64,000 nucleotides of DNA from Gracilariopsis chorda (lineage: Eukaryota > Rhodophyta > Florideophyceae > Gracilariales > Gracilariaceae), in NCBI GenBank assembly GCA_003194525.1, contig NBIV01000205.1, forward strand, positions 81,613 to 145,612, given 5' to 3'. The notes beneath the pieces were generated by a model. The model was not told the origin of the DNA, did no database searches, and worked only from the letters and a program-made list of their open reading frames with translations. Shown here in pieces: positions 9,438-18,563 of this stretch. Within the stretch, counting starts at the first letter, position 1. Each line of letters starts with the position of its first letter. The position numbers were made by a program, and so were the translations under genes.

Positions 9438-10514
9438 TTCACTCCCGTATTCGCCCCTTTTGTTGCATCATTTCAACCGCCCTTGTGGCTTTACGCTAAT
9501 TGACGGAGTGCAACTTTGCTTAACGCTCCCTGCGCTTCGCTGTGCGAACAAACGCACCGTCTCTTTTGACGCGCGACGCGCACACTCTTGGAGCACATGC
9601 GCAACTGATTGCTACGCCGCTTTTTCTCTCCCCATCTCCGTAGCGGAGCTCACAAACATATTGGATAGACACGTCACCACGTCACCACGTCACCACACCC
9701 AAAATTGGCAAACTGTAGAAGAACCCGCCCATCATGCATCATGCCTGTGCACCGTCATCATGCAAAGCAACACTGCAAAACACGCCATGCTGCAAATGCA
9801 TTTATTGTACAGCGTTATAAAACCTCAAAGCTTCTCATGTAGCCTACGGCACTCTTCGTTCATACTCTGCTCACCTAGGCGACAAGCCCTCCGAACCCCT
9901 CCACCTCGTCATGGGGCCTCATCTTAAAATGCATTCCCACCTGCCTGCGCGGAGGGAGGACGTTCTGCGCAGCGACGCTTCTGGGCGTGAGGCGATGTTG
10001 TAGCAGTGATTCTACCGTCTGAGAAACGAATACGCAAAATCCAGTGCTATCACCATCGCAGACGGGCCCCAGCGCCCAGCCGAGAATGCCCCATTTGGAG
10101 TCGCGTACAGGGGTGCGAGCGGTGTAGCGAAATGGGAGCTTCGGTTTGCACAAGCACAGCATTTCGTTCTTCCGTGATTTGCACCGCACATCCAAAAAAT
10201 AGCCATCTGTGCAGCGGTCACACGTAGTGTTCGAAACCCGAAACACACTACAGTCCGTGATATTTCAGAAAATTGTGAAATGAGCCTTATCATAAGGCTC
10301 TACCTACCGACATTCCCAAATCTGCAAAACTGCACTCGGTGACCTCCACGGAGGGGTTTCGGCCACAGTCTCCAGAACCCCGCAACTTTATTCCTTCGCA
10401 GCCGCCTCTACTTTCCAGCGTCGCCCCTTCCGCATAGCTCAAAAGGACAGACGGAGCTCAAATTCCCATTCGCCGAAGTTTCGCTGTCTGAAACAGCCAG
10501 AGCCATTCTCGGGG
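9438..10514. other. Intergenic region upstream of the large ORF; possible small minus-strand ORF
   Basis: It contains a 9-bp tandem repeat (CGTCACCAC, three copies, about 9672-9698). A 123-codon minus-strand open frame at 9875-10246 has scattered Cys and a plausible protein composition but no family match, and its reading is uncertain. No terminal inverted repeat matching the far side of the 10.5-18.4 kb block was found by eye. Confidence 0.4.
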
Positions 10515-13500
10515 ATGGCGTCAAAAATGAAAGAGGTCGTCAGGGATTCGTGGAACCAGCCAACTGAAGGTCATTGCGTTGCTTGTGGTGAAAATGACAA
10601 ACGGAGGCCAACGAAAGCTTCATTCTTAAGTCGTACACAGCTCCTGAAACGATCTCAAGTCGATACAGGAACCCTTCCAAACCCTTTCGTCCGGAAGGAT
10701 CCTGGCTTTTTCCTGCTTTGTACATCATGCCGCTCTCCTAAGAACGGCTGGAATGTGATTTGCGATGTAAGAAGGTACGGCAGCAAGTCACGTTCTGCTC
10801 TTCAAGCATGGAAAGTTCGAGCCTCTGCACGTGAAGCTAAGCAACGTACAGACTGTTACATATGTATAAAACTTGGTTGTCATTTTGATTCAAGCATCCG
10901 CACAAAAGCAAACTTTAAGTTGTTCTCCGTTCTGCTATATAGCGCTTGCGTACAAGAGCTCTTTTGCTCCGAGCTTTCTAGAAGGTCTGGACTTTGTGTT
11001 GAGGATGGGCGATTTTTGCTGCATCAGATTGGAGAAGTTCGGTTCTGTTCTCTGCACCACAATAAAACGAGACACGCAAATGATATTGCTGCTACTGAGG
11101 AACCAACTCTGCGGGGTGCCTTATCTGGGTACTGTATATTTAAAGGTCAGGGTTGTTCCGGGTTAAGTGCTGTGCTGAGGCCGCTTCCTAATCTCAAGAT
11201 GGAAACGCTGGAGGACACAGAGGTTTTTTGTGAGTATGATGATGCTGTTGACATCTATTCAGGTGGCAGTCTCAAGTTTGAGGATGTTGCGGGGAAGCAT
11301 GCTTGCGGCAATTGTCGCTACATCGTTACAAGAGGAGCGCAAGCTATTCAGCCTTCCTTCGATACACTGACTCTCACGGACGCAACTGATAGATGTTTAG
11401 TGGACTGCATTTTGTTTGCACTAGACAAGGCCGCTTGTAATACTGTGTTTATGAGGGGTTTTGACGGTATCACGCACGCAGCCAACGATTTGAGGTCTGC
11501 AGCAATCGCTCCTTTTTCGGAAGCCCCTGCGTCTCGGTTTCTTCCCATAAAGGCTGTGTTTACTACTCGGAAAGCCTTGGCCGCTCTTAGCACAAACGGG
11601 TTTGACGTGACAAACCGAACGGTTGAGTCGAGAATTGGTTCGGTTCTGTCGGCAAAGGATGTGCATCTTTATTCGCTTTCTAGAAAGTTTCGATGTTATG
11701 CACAAGTCGGGGCACTCTGCCCAATCGTTGGGGTTGTTATGACTCTAACAAAAGGTGAAAGTGTGACAATCACACTAAAAGAGAAGCGCAAAATGCTGGC
11801 AGAGACTGGAAACAGATTTATGCGAAGCAAAGAAAAGTACTATCGTGGTGATTGGTCACTCTCTGATGAGATAGCAGCAGTTCCCCCTCGTCTTTGGGCT
11901 TCATTCATTCTCGAGATGGCTTCTGAAAAGCAACTGCTCTCCTGGAAAGTTGCAGCTGCAGCAATAGGCAAGAAAGTTGTGGATATGTTTCCAGTCCTTA
12001 ATGACTTCACCAACATTCCGAGAGAGGAATTTGACAACTTCGCACAGCAACGCTTTGTTCATAAAAGCGCAGACGAAACAGGGCTCAGAAGGGTTGACTT
12101 TTTACTTTGCATTAGAGCTTTGAAAGTTATCGAACAGATGACATACTCTCAGTCGCGGTTACGTATCGGTCCTCTCACTATGACACTTTCAATTGCCGGT
12201 ATTGCCGAGTCTAGTCCCTCATGGACTAGTGTTCTTCACTCTCTTGGCCTAGCGACGTCTTACGACGCTATGGAAAGCTTTAAGAAAAGTCTAATAGCTA
12301 AGAGGGAGCAGTCAACAAGAGGGGCATTCGAAGGTGTCAATACTACTGACCGATTGGTTTCAATTCAGCTGGACAACTTTGACATCTTACCCTTTCACAG
12401 CATGAAAGCGTCGGGTAAGGCCTTACCCATGGTAAGCGGTACTGCAACTCAAGGTATTGTGCAATCTAGAAAGCGTCCCAGACTTCATTCTGCGGTAGGA
12501 ATTAACCGCAGTACCGAAGAACCTGGGGCCTTGGTTGAGGCAGACACTTCATGGAGGAGTCCCTCAACAGTCCTCGTGGATCGTGCCACTTTCAGTTCAA
12601 GTTTTAACTCTGTCGCGGTCCAGAATATCCTTGAAGACTTTTATGATATGGTGTTTGGAGTTGTGCTCAGCCGCCGGGATGATTTGCTGGGATCGTCGGC
12701 TTCTTCACAGTTCCAGCGAAGGACTGCAACATTGCCGTACAAGAATCAGGGGGTTAACTTCCGCACTCTTCTTTTGTCATGCTTCAGTCCGCATGGTGGC
12801 TCCGATCGTTCTGCTCCCTACCTGTTCGACCAAGATGTCTTGTTCGTGGATATATGTCGAATGAGTGCTGCAGACATTCTCACCATACATCAGAAGTTAT
12901 CCCTCATTAAGTACTTACTGCAACTCGGGGAGGACGGAAGTCCTAAATATGTCGTTGTTAGCGGGGATCAGCCCACGTACCGCATGCTTGTCAAGATCTG
13001 GAGACAATCTTTTCTTGAATCCAAAAGGGACACGGCCGAGAACTCACCAACAAATGAAGTTAAGGTTCACGAGTGGTTAATCCCGTTCCCGGGTTTCTTC
13101 CACGTCGAAAAGCAGAGCCTTTATCCATTGTGCAAAGAAATGCAACACGGGCTTGGGCTGACCGAGCTTTCCGGATGCTGTGGGCTCTCTAAGAGCCAAG
13201 TAGACAACATTCTGAAGCACAGTCATGCCAGAAATAACCGCGCGGTCGTATTCAGCATTTGCGCAGCTCTCGTGATACACACAGTTGACCTGATTCAGGC
13301 AGAACGCCCTGAGTTGAAGGACTCTGTCATGGAGATTATGAACCGAGATCACTCTTCTACCAAGTCTCAGTCAACACTCTTCAAGTGCACTACAGATCTA
13401 GTGACCGGTTCAATGATTGAAGCAGGTAGAAAACTTCGAAAAGGTGTTTTCGACCTGTTTGCAAACGATCCGAACGGAACGCACATTGTGCACACAGTGC

Positions 13501-16500
13501 TCTTTACGTGCCTCCTACCGACTGTGGGTTTTCACGTCCTTTCACGCACGGGTCACACAGATGTTCTATACAGCTTCTGGCTCCGATTGAACAACGTTCT
13601 GCACACGTCCGGTCATTTGAAGTACCAAGAGTTGTACCTCTTCTACTCATTTTTTCGATCCATCATGCCACGGATTGTATTCGAGGACCTCTACAACAAC
13701 AAGCCCGGTGCCCTCGTAGCTCGTGTTCCTTCTTTTACGGCAGGTTCAAGGTCCGCCTATGACGAACGTGGATGGACGTACGTACACTTGGATGAGGCGT
13801 TGGAGATGTTGATCATCAGACTAGTGAAAGGTCTCAATCAAGTCACTCTGCCGTACCTGGAGAGCGCCGGAGCCTGGCTTTTAGACGTGGCTAGTGCTAG
13901 GCTCTTAATAAGGAACGTAACGGCTGCTGCCCGCTTGTACAGGCCATCGCGCAGTGGGGATGACACTGGGGAAGGAATCGGGCCCCTTCTTCATTACGAC
14001 AAGAGCTCTATTCAAAGCAAAAGTGTGAAGGCCATGGTGGAACTTATGCGGGCAAAAGGGTTCCTCGGACATGACCACAGGAGTGGAGATAAACTTTGCA
14101 ACGTTCTCGGTGACCATACGGCAACCTTGAATGACGCAAAGGCTCAGGAGCTAATCATGAAGTGTGACATTTACGGGAAGAAGACAGCTGAGCTGCACGC
14201 AAGCGCCCTCTTTCCTGATGTTTTCGGGAAGTTAACAAAAGAAGATTACGAGACGGAATTTAGTGGAAAGCGGTTCAGAGGCGTGTGGACGAAGGCTCGA
14301 CAGATACCGACGGCAGGTATCGTGATGGAGTCAGAAAAGAAGCACACAGTTCTAAAGTCATCTAAAGTTACGAAAGACCCAAAGAAGGCATTATCTGATC
14401 GTCGGTATGTTCTCAGCAAAGTAATGACTACTCTAACGCTAGCTGAACATGCTGCGTTGAGTTCCGGAGATCACGAAGGTGCAGAACATGCTAGAAAGCA
14501 ATGGAATGTGTTATATTCCGCCCGTCATATGGCCTCCCCCTTTGCAGATGCCTACAGGTCTTTCGAGCAAGGCGCAGCTGGCATGCGCTATGCGCAAAAG
14601 AGTCATATTCTGAATGCTTTAAACTTAGAAGGGTTTCAGGAAGGCGAAGATGGCGACGATGTAGGCATTCCGGTTCGGGAAACCAAAGCAGTTTCGTTTT
14701 ATTACGACTATCAGTTTCCTTCATATGCATCAGTCATGGTTGATGTGATGAACCACATATGGACTCGTGGAACCGACGAAAGACGAGGAAACTCCATCTT
14801 CCATGTCACAGTAATGAAGCTTAAGCATTTCCTTAGACCGTGGTTCTCCGGCTCTAGAGGCAAACAATTACGGCAACTGCACCTACATGTTGATGACCCC
14901 TCCATTGTAATCCCCCAGAAGCATGGGGAGCAAGCAAGACGGGATGCGACGCGTAGCATGGACGAGAACACGGCAAGAAACGGAAGTGATGAACTGAACA
15001 GCATAGGGTTCTTGCTCCCAATCACTGTTCCCTGGGGAACAATTACGAGCTCAAGACGTAGCCGAGATGCAGTAAGCTCAGTGCACTTATTCTGCGGGGC
15101 AGTTGCTGCTATGGAACTGGCGGAGGAGAGCAGCATTGATGTGTCTGTCTTTTTGTATGGAGGATGCTTCTGCTTTAAAAGCAGCTGCGTGGGTAAAGGC
15201 TTCGAAGACCTCCTACCCGAATTGGCACTGCGCACCGACATGGGCAGCTTCCCTCGGGACGGAGAGGTGTTTATCGGTCTCAAGGAAGATCTCTTATCAA
15301 TTGGATGCAGCAACGGAGAAGGTGCACCAGGGCAAGCAGTTAGCTCAGATTCATCACAGGCAACAACTGCTAACAACGGACCCACAGTATTACCGTCTGG
15401 AGTCAGTCATCCCGATATGGCTGGATACGATCCCCGAAATGAGCTTGGTGAACGTAGACATCAAACAGAAGAGGATGATTTGCTTCGAGTTCCAAGGACA
15501 GCTGTATTGATGGTATCGAATGGCGGTGGACTACAAATATCAGGTGTTTGTATTAAGCATGGTGAGGCTGAGACGAGATTCGTAGCTGCGTTCAAGCATT
15601 TTGTATCACCACTGCTCTCGGAGGAGAGTGAGAAGGATGTATTCAAGTATAATGATGGGCACCACTCTCCTTTGCCTAGTCATCTAAGGTGTGCAAGTAT
15701 CGTCTTGTCTAAAGACACAGACGTGACAATGATACTTTGCCTTGCAGAGCGCATGCATGGAAGAGGTGTCCTACACGTGCTTGGCGAACACGTCATAGAG
15801 ATCGATACGCTGGTGCGTAATCTTTCTCTAAATGGGAGCAACCAAAGTACGCTTGCCTGTGTTTATACGCTCGCTGGGTTCGACTTCACACCCGGTTCGT
15901 ATGGGGTTCGCCATAGCCATTTTTTAAGCGCAGCAGTAAGACAGAGAGTAATGTTGGGACACTTGGAAAGTAACTCAGATCCTACAGCCTTCGAACTGGC
16001 AACTGTATTGGCTTATCTGGAGAAGAAAGGCTATAGAAAATTGCTTACGTTGGCAGAGAAAGATGACGCAATGCAGAAGTGGAACACCGAGTCGTGCGAT
16101 GCCGCAGAGATTCGAAGGAGAACGAGGACAATATTTGCAAGCCCTCATGTAGTGGGCTCTGAGGAGTGGGTTTTGGATGCACGGAGACATATATATGACG
16201 GGGCGAGGTCGGTCGCCGAACTAATCGCCCCAAAGCAGCACATTTATCTCCAAGCATCCCGTTCCAAGTTCGTTGTGTTCACGTATTGGTCGCAAGCGCA
16301 TTGGGATGACCTTTCTCCTGACGTTTTGAAAGGATGTGATGAGAGTAACGGTTTCGATGTTTCGGGGAGTGTTCTGTTAGAACGGGAGGACGATGTGAAG
16401 ATTCTGTCCAAACAAATGAATGAACTTGTCGCAAGATGCAAGTGCAAAGGAAATTGTTCGAACAGAGTTTGCTCTTGTATTAAAAGAGACAGAAAGTGTA

Positions 16501-16724
16501 TCAGGTGCGAATGTGACGCAGGCACTTGCCGTAATAGAGCTACCACATCCGGTATGATATACAATGCTAACGCAGAAGACGCCGATGGCATGGAAGTTGA
16601 AGAAGATCAAGAGGACGGCTCCGATGATGAAGTGGTGACATCATTGCAAGTGACGGAGTTAAATTGTGACCTAGAGTGCAACTTAGCTAACGATGATGAA
16701 GAGACAGATGCATGCTCTCCCTGA
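10515..16724 (+). CDS. Giant intronless protein with DNFD/GDQPTY blocks and C-terminal CXC cysteine cluster; possible transposon-derived protein
   Basis: 2,069 residues in one uninterrupted frame, by far the longest gene here. The N-terminus has CxxC pairs (HCVACGE, then LLCTSC) that may bind zinc. A block QLDNFDILPFHSM (D620NFD) is followed by an acidic spacer and then VVVSGDQPTYRMLVKIW (GDQPTY at 817-822) and an IPFPGFFHVEK stretch. This order resembles the core of large DUF6589-like proteins that are widespread, repetitive and suspected of mobile origin. That is recalled family knowledge and was not searched. The C-terminus (1975-2010) is a CKCKGNCSNRVCSCIKRDR-type cluster followed by CIRCECDAGTC, similar to the Tesmin/TSO1 CXC DNA-binding module. 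An acidic tail of about 40 residues follows. A DNA-binding, possibly transposase-like or domesticated, role is an inference. Confidence 0.8.
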   Translation: MASKMKEVVRDSWNQPTEGHCVACGENDKRRPTKASFLSRTQLLKRSQVDTGTLPNPFVRKDPGFFLLCTSCRSPKNGWNVICDVRRYGSKSRSALQAWKVRASAREAKQRTDCYICIKLGCHFDSSIRTKANFKLFSVLLYSACVQELFCSELSRRSGLCVEDGRFLLHQIGEVRFCSLHHNKTRHANDIAATEEPTLRGALSGYCIFKGQGCSGLSAVLRPLPNLKMETLEDTEVFCEYDDAVDIYSGGSLKFEDVAGKHACGNCRYIVTRGAQAIQPSFDTLTLTDATDRCLVDCILFALDKAACNTVFMRGFDGITHAANDLRSAAIAPFSEAPASRFLPIKAVFTTRKALAALSTNGFDVTNRTVESRIGSVLSAKDVHLYSLSRKFRCYAQVGALCPIVGVVMTLTKGESVTITLKEKRKMLAETGNRFMRSKEKYYRGDWSLSDEIAAVPPRLWASFILEMASEKQLLSWKVAAAAIGKKVVDMFPVLNDFTNIPREEFDNFAQQRFVHKSADETGLRRVDFLLCIRALKVIEQMTYSQSRLRIGPLTMTLSIAGIAESSPSWTSVLHSLGLATSYDAMESFKKSLIAKREQSTRGAFEGVNTTDRLVSIQLDNFDILPFHSMKASGKALPMVSGTATQGIVQSRKRPRLHSAVGINRSTEEPGALVEADTSWRSPSTVLVDRATFSSSFNSVAVQNILEDFYDMVFGVVLSRRDDLLGSSASSQFQRRTATLPYKNQGVNFRTLLLSCFSPHGGSDRSAPYLFDQDVLFVDICRMSAADILTIHQKLSLIKYLLQLGEDGSPKYVVVSGDQPTYRMLVKIWRQSFLESKRDTAENSPTNEVKVHEWLIPFPGFFHVEKQSLYPLCKEMQHGLGLTELSGCCGLSKSQVDNILKHSHARNNRAVVFSICAALVIHTVDLIQAERPELKDSVMEIMNRDHSSTKSQSTLFKCTTDLVTGSMIEAGRKLRKGVFDLFANDPNGTHIVHTVLFTCLLPTVGFHVLSRTGHTDVLYSFWLRLNNVLHTSGHLKYQELYLFYSFFRSIMPRIVFEDLYNNKPGALVARVPSFTAGSRSAYDERGWTYVHLDEALEMLIIRLVKGLNQVTLPYLESAGAWLLDVASARLLIRNVTAAARLYRPSRSGDDTGEGIGPLLHYDKSSIQSKSVKAMVELMRAKGFLGHDHRSGDKLCNVLGDHTATLNDAKAQELIMKCDIYGKKTAELHASALFPDVFGKLTKEDYETEFSGKRFRGVWTKARQIPTAGIVMESEKKHTVLKSSKVTKDPKKALSDRRYVLSKVMTTLTLAEHAALSSGDHEGAEHARKQWNVLYSARHMASPFADAYRSFEQGAAGMRYAQKSHILNALNLEGFQEGEDGDDVGIPVRETKAVSFYYDYQFPSYASVMVDVMNHIWTRGTDERRGNSIFHVTVMKLKHFLRPWFSGSRGKQLRQLHLHVDDPSIVIPQKHGEQARRDATRSMDENTARNGSDELNSIGFLLPITVPWGTITSSRRSRDAVSSVHLFCGAVAAMELAEESSIDVSVFLYGGCFCFKSSCVGKGFEDLLPELALRTDMGSFPRDGEVFIGLKEDLLSIGCSNGEGAPGQAVSSDSSQATTANNGPTVLPSGVSHPDMAGYDPRNELGERRHQTEEDDLLRVPRTAVLMVSNGGGLQISGVCIKHGEAETRFVAAFKHFVSPLLSEESEKDVFKYNDGHHSPLPSHLRCASIVLSKDTDVTMILCLAERMHGRGVLHVLGEHVIEIDTLVRNLSLNGSNQSTLACVYTLAGFDFTPGSYGVRHSHFLSAAVRQRVMLGHLESNSDPTAFELATVLAYLEKKGYRKLLTLAEKDDAMQKWNTESCDAAEIRRRTRTIFASPHVVGSEEWVLDARRHIYDGARSVAELIAPKQHIYLQASRSKFVVFTYWSQAHWDDLSPDVLKGCDESNGFDVSGSVLLEREDDVKILSKQMNELVARCKCKGNCSNRVCSCIKRDRKCIRCECDAGTCRNRATTSGMIYNANAEDADGMEVEEDQEDGSDDEVVTSLQVTELNCDLECNLANDDEETDACSP

Positions 16725-16821
16725 CTATTCAAGCCTGAGTACGCACATTTACTGAAGGTCGAAATACAAATGTACCTCACAGCAAGTCCTTGCTGCCCGT
16801 TTATTGAGACACATCTTGCAG

Positions 16822-17460
16822 TTACGGGACGTCAAAGAAAGACAATTTCCCACATCCGTCTCTTAGTCCTTTAGGAAATGCCTTTTCAAACGAAGGAAGT
16901 AGAAGTACAGCTCGTGATGCGCCATGACAAGCCCGGGCTATCCAGCTCATGTATAGAAGTTCCACATCGTTTGGAGGGGGATACTTTTCTAGGTATTCCC
17001 GGTTCCTCCAAATGAAAATGCCCAAGTCCTGATAACCGTGCTTTTGAGGATGCGAGTGGAACGCAAAGTATCCCTGCTGGTGCTTAAAAGAGAGACAGCC
17101 AGCTGGTATCTTGACCAGCATTATTGCTTTAGATGAAAGCCTGTGTGTTCTTTCCAATATGCCGTGCGTTTTTCCGAGGGGAAGTAGAACGCAGCGACAG
17201 TACGGTTTAGAACCCCTAGCTCCCTTATCGAACTCATCCAGCATGCGGTGCAGAAACTGCGTTTCGAAAGGGGGATTTCCTCCGGCCCCTTCTATTGTGT
17301 CCTCCACGTCTTCCCAAATTCCGATGGACCCAAATAAATCATCACCTTCGTCCCGGCTGCAGTAGTTAGGAAGAACACCACTTTCATTCAGCAAATCTGC
17401 AAATAGTTCTACTGTGATACATGAGGTCAAGGACCATAACGCGTAGAGATCCGGGTTACA
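16822..17460 (-). CDS. Unknown ORF, probably the 3' part of the gene at 17427-18344
   Basis: About 202-212 codons, open from a TAG at 17464-17466. No ATG lies near its 5' end (the apparent first codon at 17430 is TTG), so it cannot be a stand-alone gene by normal rules. It overlaps the last bases of the upstream minus-strand ORF in a different frame. TTTCTAG just upstream could serve as a splice acceptor, but no strong donor was found within the preceding ORF, so a frameshift is equally possible. Sequence features are HSHPQKHGYQDLGIFIWR and several Cys; no family is recognised. Its stop lies 98 bp from the stop of the giant ORF, in convergent orientation. Confidence 0.5.
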   Translation of the reverse strand, partial: CNPDLYALWSLTSCITVELFADLLNESGVLPNYCSRDEGDDLFGSIGIWEDVEDTIEGAGGNPPFETQFLHRMLDEFDKGARGSKPYCRCVLLPLGKTHGILERTHRLSSKAIMLVKIPAGCLSFKHQQGYFAFHSHPQKHGYQDLGIFIWRNREYLEKYPPPNDVELLYMSWIARACHGASRAVLLLPSFEKAFPKGLRDGCGKLSFFDVP

Positions 17461-18344
17461 GTTCTAGAAAGTGAGTTGAAGCGATCCTCAAACTTTCGTT
17501 GAACTACGGTGCAGAGGGACTGCAAGAAATTAGTATCACTGTAGCCTGGCAAAAGCTCTTGGTAGCTTCCTTTTAAATCCCTTGGTGTACTTGACTGCTT
17601 GATTGTCAACACAGCAGAACAATCAGTACGCTTGGCATTATAGACCTGTGAGGAAAACCTCCAGTACAGCCTTTCAGCTAGCTCTCTCCGCACAACTGCT
17701 TTTCTATTTCTGATAAACCCTTCTTCACATAATAAAGGCACACAAAAGCAATAGCATAGGCAAGCAGCATTTGCTAGGCTTTCATTACCGATGCAGAGAA
17801 CAGAAATGTCATGCCCTGGAACTTTCAAGGGGCCTAAAAGAGACCGAAAAGCACTATCAGACTCCAAGTACTGCAAACATTCCTTTGGGTCAGTTGGAGG
17901 CTTGTGACGGCCCCACCGCATACGCAAACCGTAGGAGTAATTACCGAAGGTCATTGTCGACGAAATAGACCTTTCTTCAAAGGCCAGAGCCACTTTCGGG
18001 AGAATGAGGAAACCGCACGGCAATGCAGCTTCTAATTGAGGCCTTGGTTGGCCGTGTTCTCGACGAGAACACGAAAGATTGCTGAGAAAAGAATATCCAA
18101 CGATGCAGCAGTCTGAGCCGCTTGAAGCGCGCTCTTTTGTGGCGGTGGACGCTGCCGTAATCGTGAGTACGGGACTTCGCTTGTTGGTGGACAAAGAGTT
18201 CTTTTGGTGAAGGTGATGCTGTGGTGATGTGGCAACGGTCAGAAGGCGGTTCCCATTGGGCCCTGGAAGAGCATTTTGATATCCCTTTGCTTGGCGAGCA
18301 ATCGCACGTTTTCTTAATATTTCCAAAATTGCTTCCAATCTCAT
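17427..18344 (-). CDS. Unknown ORF facing the giant gene, 5' part of a probable two-piece gene
   Basis: 305 residues from the ATG at 18344 (frame open to 18359 with a GTG). It is basic and Ser-rich at the N-terminus, with a Cys-rich middle (ANAACLCYCFCVPLLCEEGF) and a charged C-terminus. No domain is recognised. It ends TGA at 17427-17429 inside the start of the next ORF in another frame. Together the two would give roughly 510 residues. The convergent placement against the 2,069-residue gene, with no housekeeping gene between them, suggests they may belong to one element. That is inference from position. Confidence 0.5.
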   Translation of the reverse strand: MRLEAILEILRKRAIARQAKGYQNALPGPNGNRLLTVATSPQHHLHQKNSLSTNKRSPVLTITAASTATKERASSGSDCCIVGYSFLSNLSCSRREHGQPRPQLEAALPCGFLILPKVALAFEERSISSTMTFGNYSYGLRMRWGRHKPPTDPKECLQYLESDSAFRSLLGPLKVPGHDISVLCIGNESLANAACLCYCFCVPLLCEEGFIRNRKAVVRRELAERLYWRFSSQVYNAKRTDCSAVLTIKQSSTPRDLKGSYQELLPGYSDTNFLQSLCTVVQRKFEDRFNSLSRTVTRISTRYGP

Positions 18345-18563
18345 GGACTGACTACACACCAGAGTCGTCTGGTGACCAGACGTTACACATCAGCTCGCGA
18401 CCGCCAAACAACTTCACGCACCCAAATACTCAAAACAAAACACAAGCAGTTTCCTCGTTCTACAAAGTTACATATGAATCCACGCACTACAAAATCTCAT
18501 ATAGAGCAACATATGCTATTATCAGGCACTCATCACATGCCCTAACAAAAATCTCGCCTGCAG

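Noticed and set aside
8932-9927. 331-codon plus-strand ORF overlapping the F-box gene
   Set aside because: Overlaps the F-box coding frame and has no domain; composition is frame-shadow-like.
10300-18560. Terminal inverted repeats flanking the giant ORF block
   Set aside because: Searched by eye near 9,640-10,510 and 18,345-18,560; only an isolated palindrome (CGTCTGGT/ACCAGACG at 18367-18383) was found, with no partner on the left.
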